From the NCBI GenBank assembly GCA_021828225.1, contig JAKASH010000141.1:1-7313 (forward strand): 7,313 nt of DNA, read 5' to 3'. The translations under genes and the position numbers were made by a program. Below, one piece after another: positions 6,129 to 7,313 of the stretch; the first letter of the stretch is position 1; every line of letters begins with the position of its first letter. The notes beneath the pieces are model-generated. The model was given only the letters and a program-made list of their open reading frames with translations. It was not told where the DNA came from and made no database searches. This stretch comes from Acidobacteriota bacterium (GTDB taxonomy: Bacteria > Acidobacteriota > Terriglobia > UBA7540).

Positions 6129-6905
6129 TTAGCGTCCCGCTACGGTCATCGCCCCATCAACCACCAGATACGTTCCAGAGACGAATGAAGATGCGTCCGA
6201 GGCAAGGAAAAGTGCGGCTTCAGCGACATCTCGCGTCGTGCCGATTCGGCCCAGTGGATGGAAACTTAGCACTTCTTTCAGCGTTGCCTCCGGATCGGGC
6301 TGTTCTTTGAACCACTCGTCCGTCATCGGGGTGCTGATGTAGCCAGGGCAGATGGCATTTACCCTGATGCCGTCGCGGCCATGGTCTAAGGCGAGCGTAC
6401 GTGTCATGGCAAGCATACCGGCTTTAGATGCATCGTAGGCCGCATAGCCTTCGTTTGAAACCAAAGCATGCACGGAGGATATGTTCACAATCGTGCCGCT
6501 GCGCCCGCGCATGTGTGGAATCACATACTTGGAGAAAAGGAAAGCCCCTTTCAAATTGACTGCCAGTACGCGATCCCAGTCCTTTGTGCTCAAGTCGGTG
6601 ACTACACCTGAAACGTCGATGCCGGCGTTGTTTACCAGAATATCCACTGTACCGAATTTTGCGACAGTCTGTTCAACGGCCGCCTTGACGTCGGCTTCGT
6701 TTGAGACGTCACCCTGCAAGGCGAGCGCGTGCCCGTGCCACGCTTCCTCAAGTTTCTGCTTCATCTGCTCGGCTGAGTCGCCGTTGATATCAAATAGAGC
6801 GATTCTGGCCCCTGCTTCACAAAAGCATTCGGCAATCCCCGCTCCGATCCCAGCACCAGCCCCCGTGATTAAAGCAATCTTAGCGTCTAGAGGATTGGTT
6901 TTCAT
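6129..6905 (-). CDS. Classical short-chain dehydrogenase/reductase
   Basis: A complete 258-residue classical SDR, a typical length for the family, cytoplasmic and NAD(P)-dependent. Seen: TGAGAGIG cofactor motif (14-21), Asp39 after the second strand (favours NAD), NNAG (92-95), Asn117, catalytic Ser144, Tyr157 and Lys161 (YDASK), the CPG motif (186-188), and a C-terminal VSGTYLVVDGA block (242-252) that closes the substrate pocket. The ATG at 6905 has AAGGGG about 12 bases upstream, a rather long spacing. It starts 26 bases after the hydrolase stop, so the two are almost certainly co-transcribed. Family members in such clusters oxidise sugars to lactones, reduce 5-keto-4-deoxyuronate isomers (KduD type) or oxidise 2-keto-3-deoxy acids; the sequence does not choose between these. 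It differs clearly from the SDR at 1-645 outside the catalytic motifs. Confidence 0.95.
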   Translation of the reverse strand: MKTNPLDAKIALITGAGAGIGAGIAECFCEAGARIALFDINGDSAEQMKQKLEEAWHGHALALQGDVSNEADVKAAVEQTVAKFGTVDILVNNAGIDVSGVVTDLSTKDWDRVLAVNLKGAFLFSKYVIPHMRGRSGTIVNISSVHALVSNEGYAAYDASKAGMLAMTRTLALDHGRDGIRVNAICPGYISTPMTDEWFKEQPDPEATLKEVLSFHPLGRIGTTRDVAEAALFLASDASSFVSGTYLVVDGAMTVAGR

Positions 6906-6931
6906 TTTCTACCAGCCCCTTTCCCACTGAA

Positions 6932-7313
6932 TTACTTGCTATCTTTCAGATGCGTATAGGCTTTAATGGCTGCCAGCAGTGGGCCCTGTCCCCAGGGAAC
7001 CACCCCGCCGCGCGGGAGCTTCTGGTAATGTTCGACCCGCGTGCTGGGAAAGGTCTCGAACGAGACGCCTTCCAACAACCCGTCTTCCCTGACGCGGTCA
7101 AGCACAAACGACATTGCTGACTCGACGACAGGATAATATAGCTCGGGTTCAATCCGGGAGCGCATCATTGAGCGGGCCAGTACTGGAACCATGAAAGCCG
7201 AGATCGAAGTTTCGAGGTAAGAGCTGGGGTCGTCAAGTACGGTATGCCATCCCCCGTTCGATTCCTGCAGTTGGGCCATTCGTGCCACAACCTTCCTGAG
7301 CACGCTTTGAAGT
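6932..7313 (-). CDS. C-terminal part of a GH88/GH105-type unsaturated uronyl hydrolase
   Basis: The last 126 residues of a longer protein; the frame is open at the window edge, so the start and most of the protein lie outside. The sequence resembles the C-terminal third of the (alpha/alpha)6-barrel hydrolases of families GH88 and GH105 (YteR/YesR type), which cut a 4,5-unsaturated uronic acid from the non-reducing end of pectin- or glycan-derived oligosaccharides. Supporting segments, by visible residue number: an LQESNGGWHTVLDDP stretch (15-29), then YLETSISAFM (32-41), a helix ending in DRVREDGLLEGVS near 71-83, and VPWGQGPLLAAIKAY (about 104-118). The catalytic Asp and the His of the family would lie upstream, outside the window, so activity cannot be judged. 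A GTG at 7303 could serve as a start only for an implausibly truncated protein. It heads the visible gene cluster and suggests the polysaccharide source of the substrates handled downstream. Confidence 0.82.
   Translation of the reverse strand, partial: LQSVLRKVVARMAQLQESNGGWHTVLDDPSSYLETSISAFMVPVLARSMMRSRIEPELYYPVVESAMSFVLDRVREDGLLEGVSFETFPSTRVEHYQKLPRGGVVPWGQGPLLAAIKAYTHLKDSK

Noticed and set aside
1..7313. Insertion sequences, CRISPR arrays, tRNA or rRNA genes
   Set aside because: No transposase, long inverted repeats, regularly spaced repeats or RNA-gene-like sequence was seen.

Overview
The window is a single block of catabolic genes. Every protein-coding gene I can support lies on the minus strand, so the transcribed order runs from high to low coordinates. 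By eye the GC content is in the low-to-mid 50s percent. The content (a GH88/GH105-type hydrolase, two enolase-superfamily sugar-acid dehydratases, two classical short-chain dehydrogenases, a mutarotase-fold protein, a cupin and a drug/metabolite-family transporter) suggests a free-living, Gram-negative-type bacterium that feeds on plant or algal polysaccharide. I cannot fix the phylum from the sequence. No mobile element, tRNA, rRNA or CRISPR array was seen.

Layout in order of transcription: (1) 7313-6932, the C-terminal part of an unsaturated-uronyl-hydrolase-like protein, cut by the window edge. (2) 6905-6129, a complete classical SDR, 26 bases downstream. (3) A 188-base gap with a perfect GGAGGT/ACCTCC hairpin, a tandem 7-mer and a possible tiny leader ORF. 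(4) 5940-4765, an orthodox mandelate-racemase-type acid-sugar dehydratase. (5) 4698-3715, a 10-TM EamA/DMT transporter. (6) 3651-2665, an aldose-1-epimerase-like protein. (7) A 381-base gap without a convincing gene. (8) 2283-1036, a second enolase-superfamily enzyme with an unusual active site. (9) 1034-642, a small cupin one base downstream. (10) 645-1, a second SDR whose start codon overlaps the cupin stop (ATGA), with its 3' end beyond the window.

The best identification is the enzyme at 1036-2283. It has Arg-Leu-Tyr where most relatives have Lys-x-Lys, no Asp/His dyad, and a His at the usual position of the fifth-strand metal ligand. These are the diagnostic features of the galactarate dehydratase II subgroup (D-threo-forming), defined by an Oceanobacillus iheyensis enzyme. 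The other dehydratase (4765-5940) keeps the classical Asp-Glu-Glu metal site and His-Asp dyad. The cluster therefore pairs two dehydratases of different mechanism.

A plausible but unproven reading is that oligosaccharides bearing unsaturated uronic acid are hydrolysed by the GH105-like enzyme, sugars are anomerised by the mutarotase-like protein, and sugar acids made or used by the SDRs are dehydrated by the two enolase-superfamily enzymes. The cupin would handle a keto or unsaturated intermediate, and the DMT protein would move a substrate or product across the inner membrane. No regulator is visible in the window.
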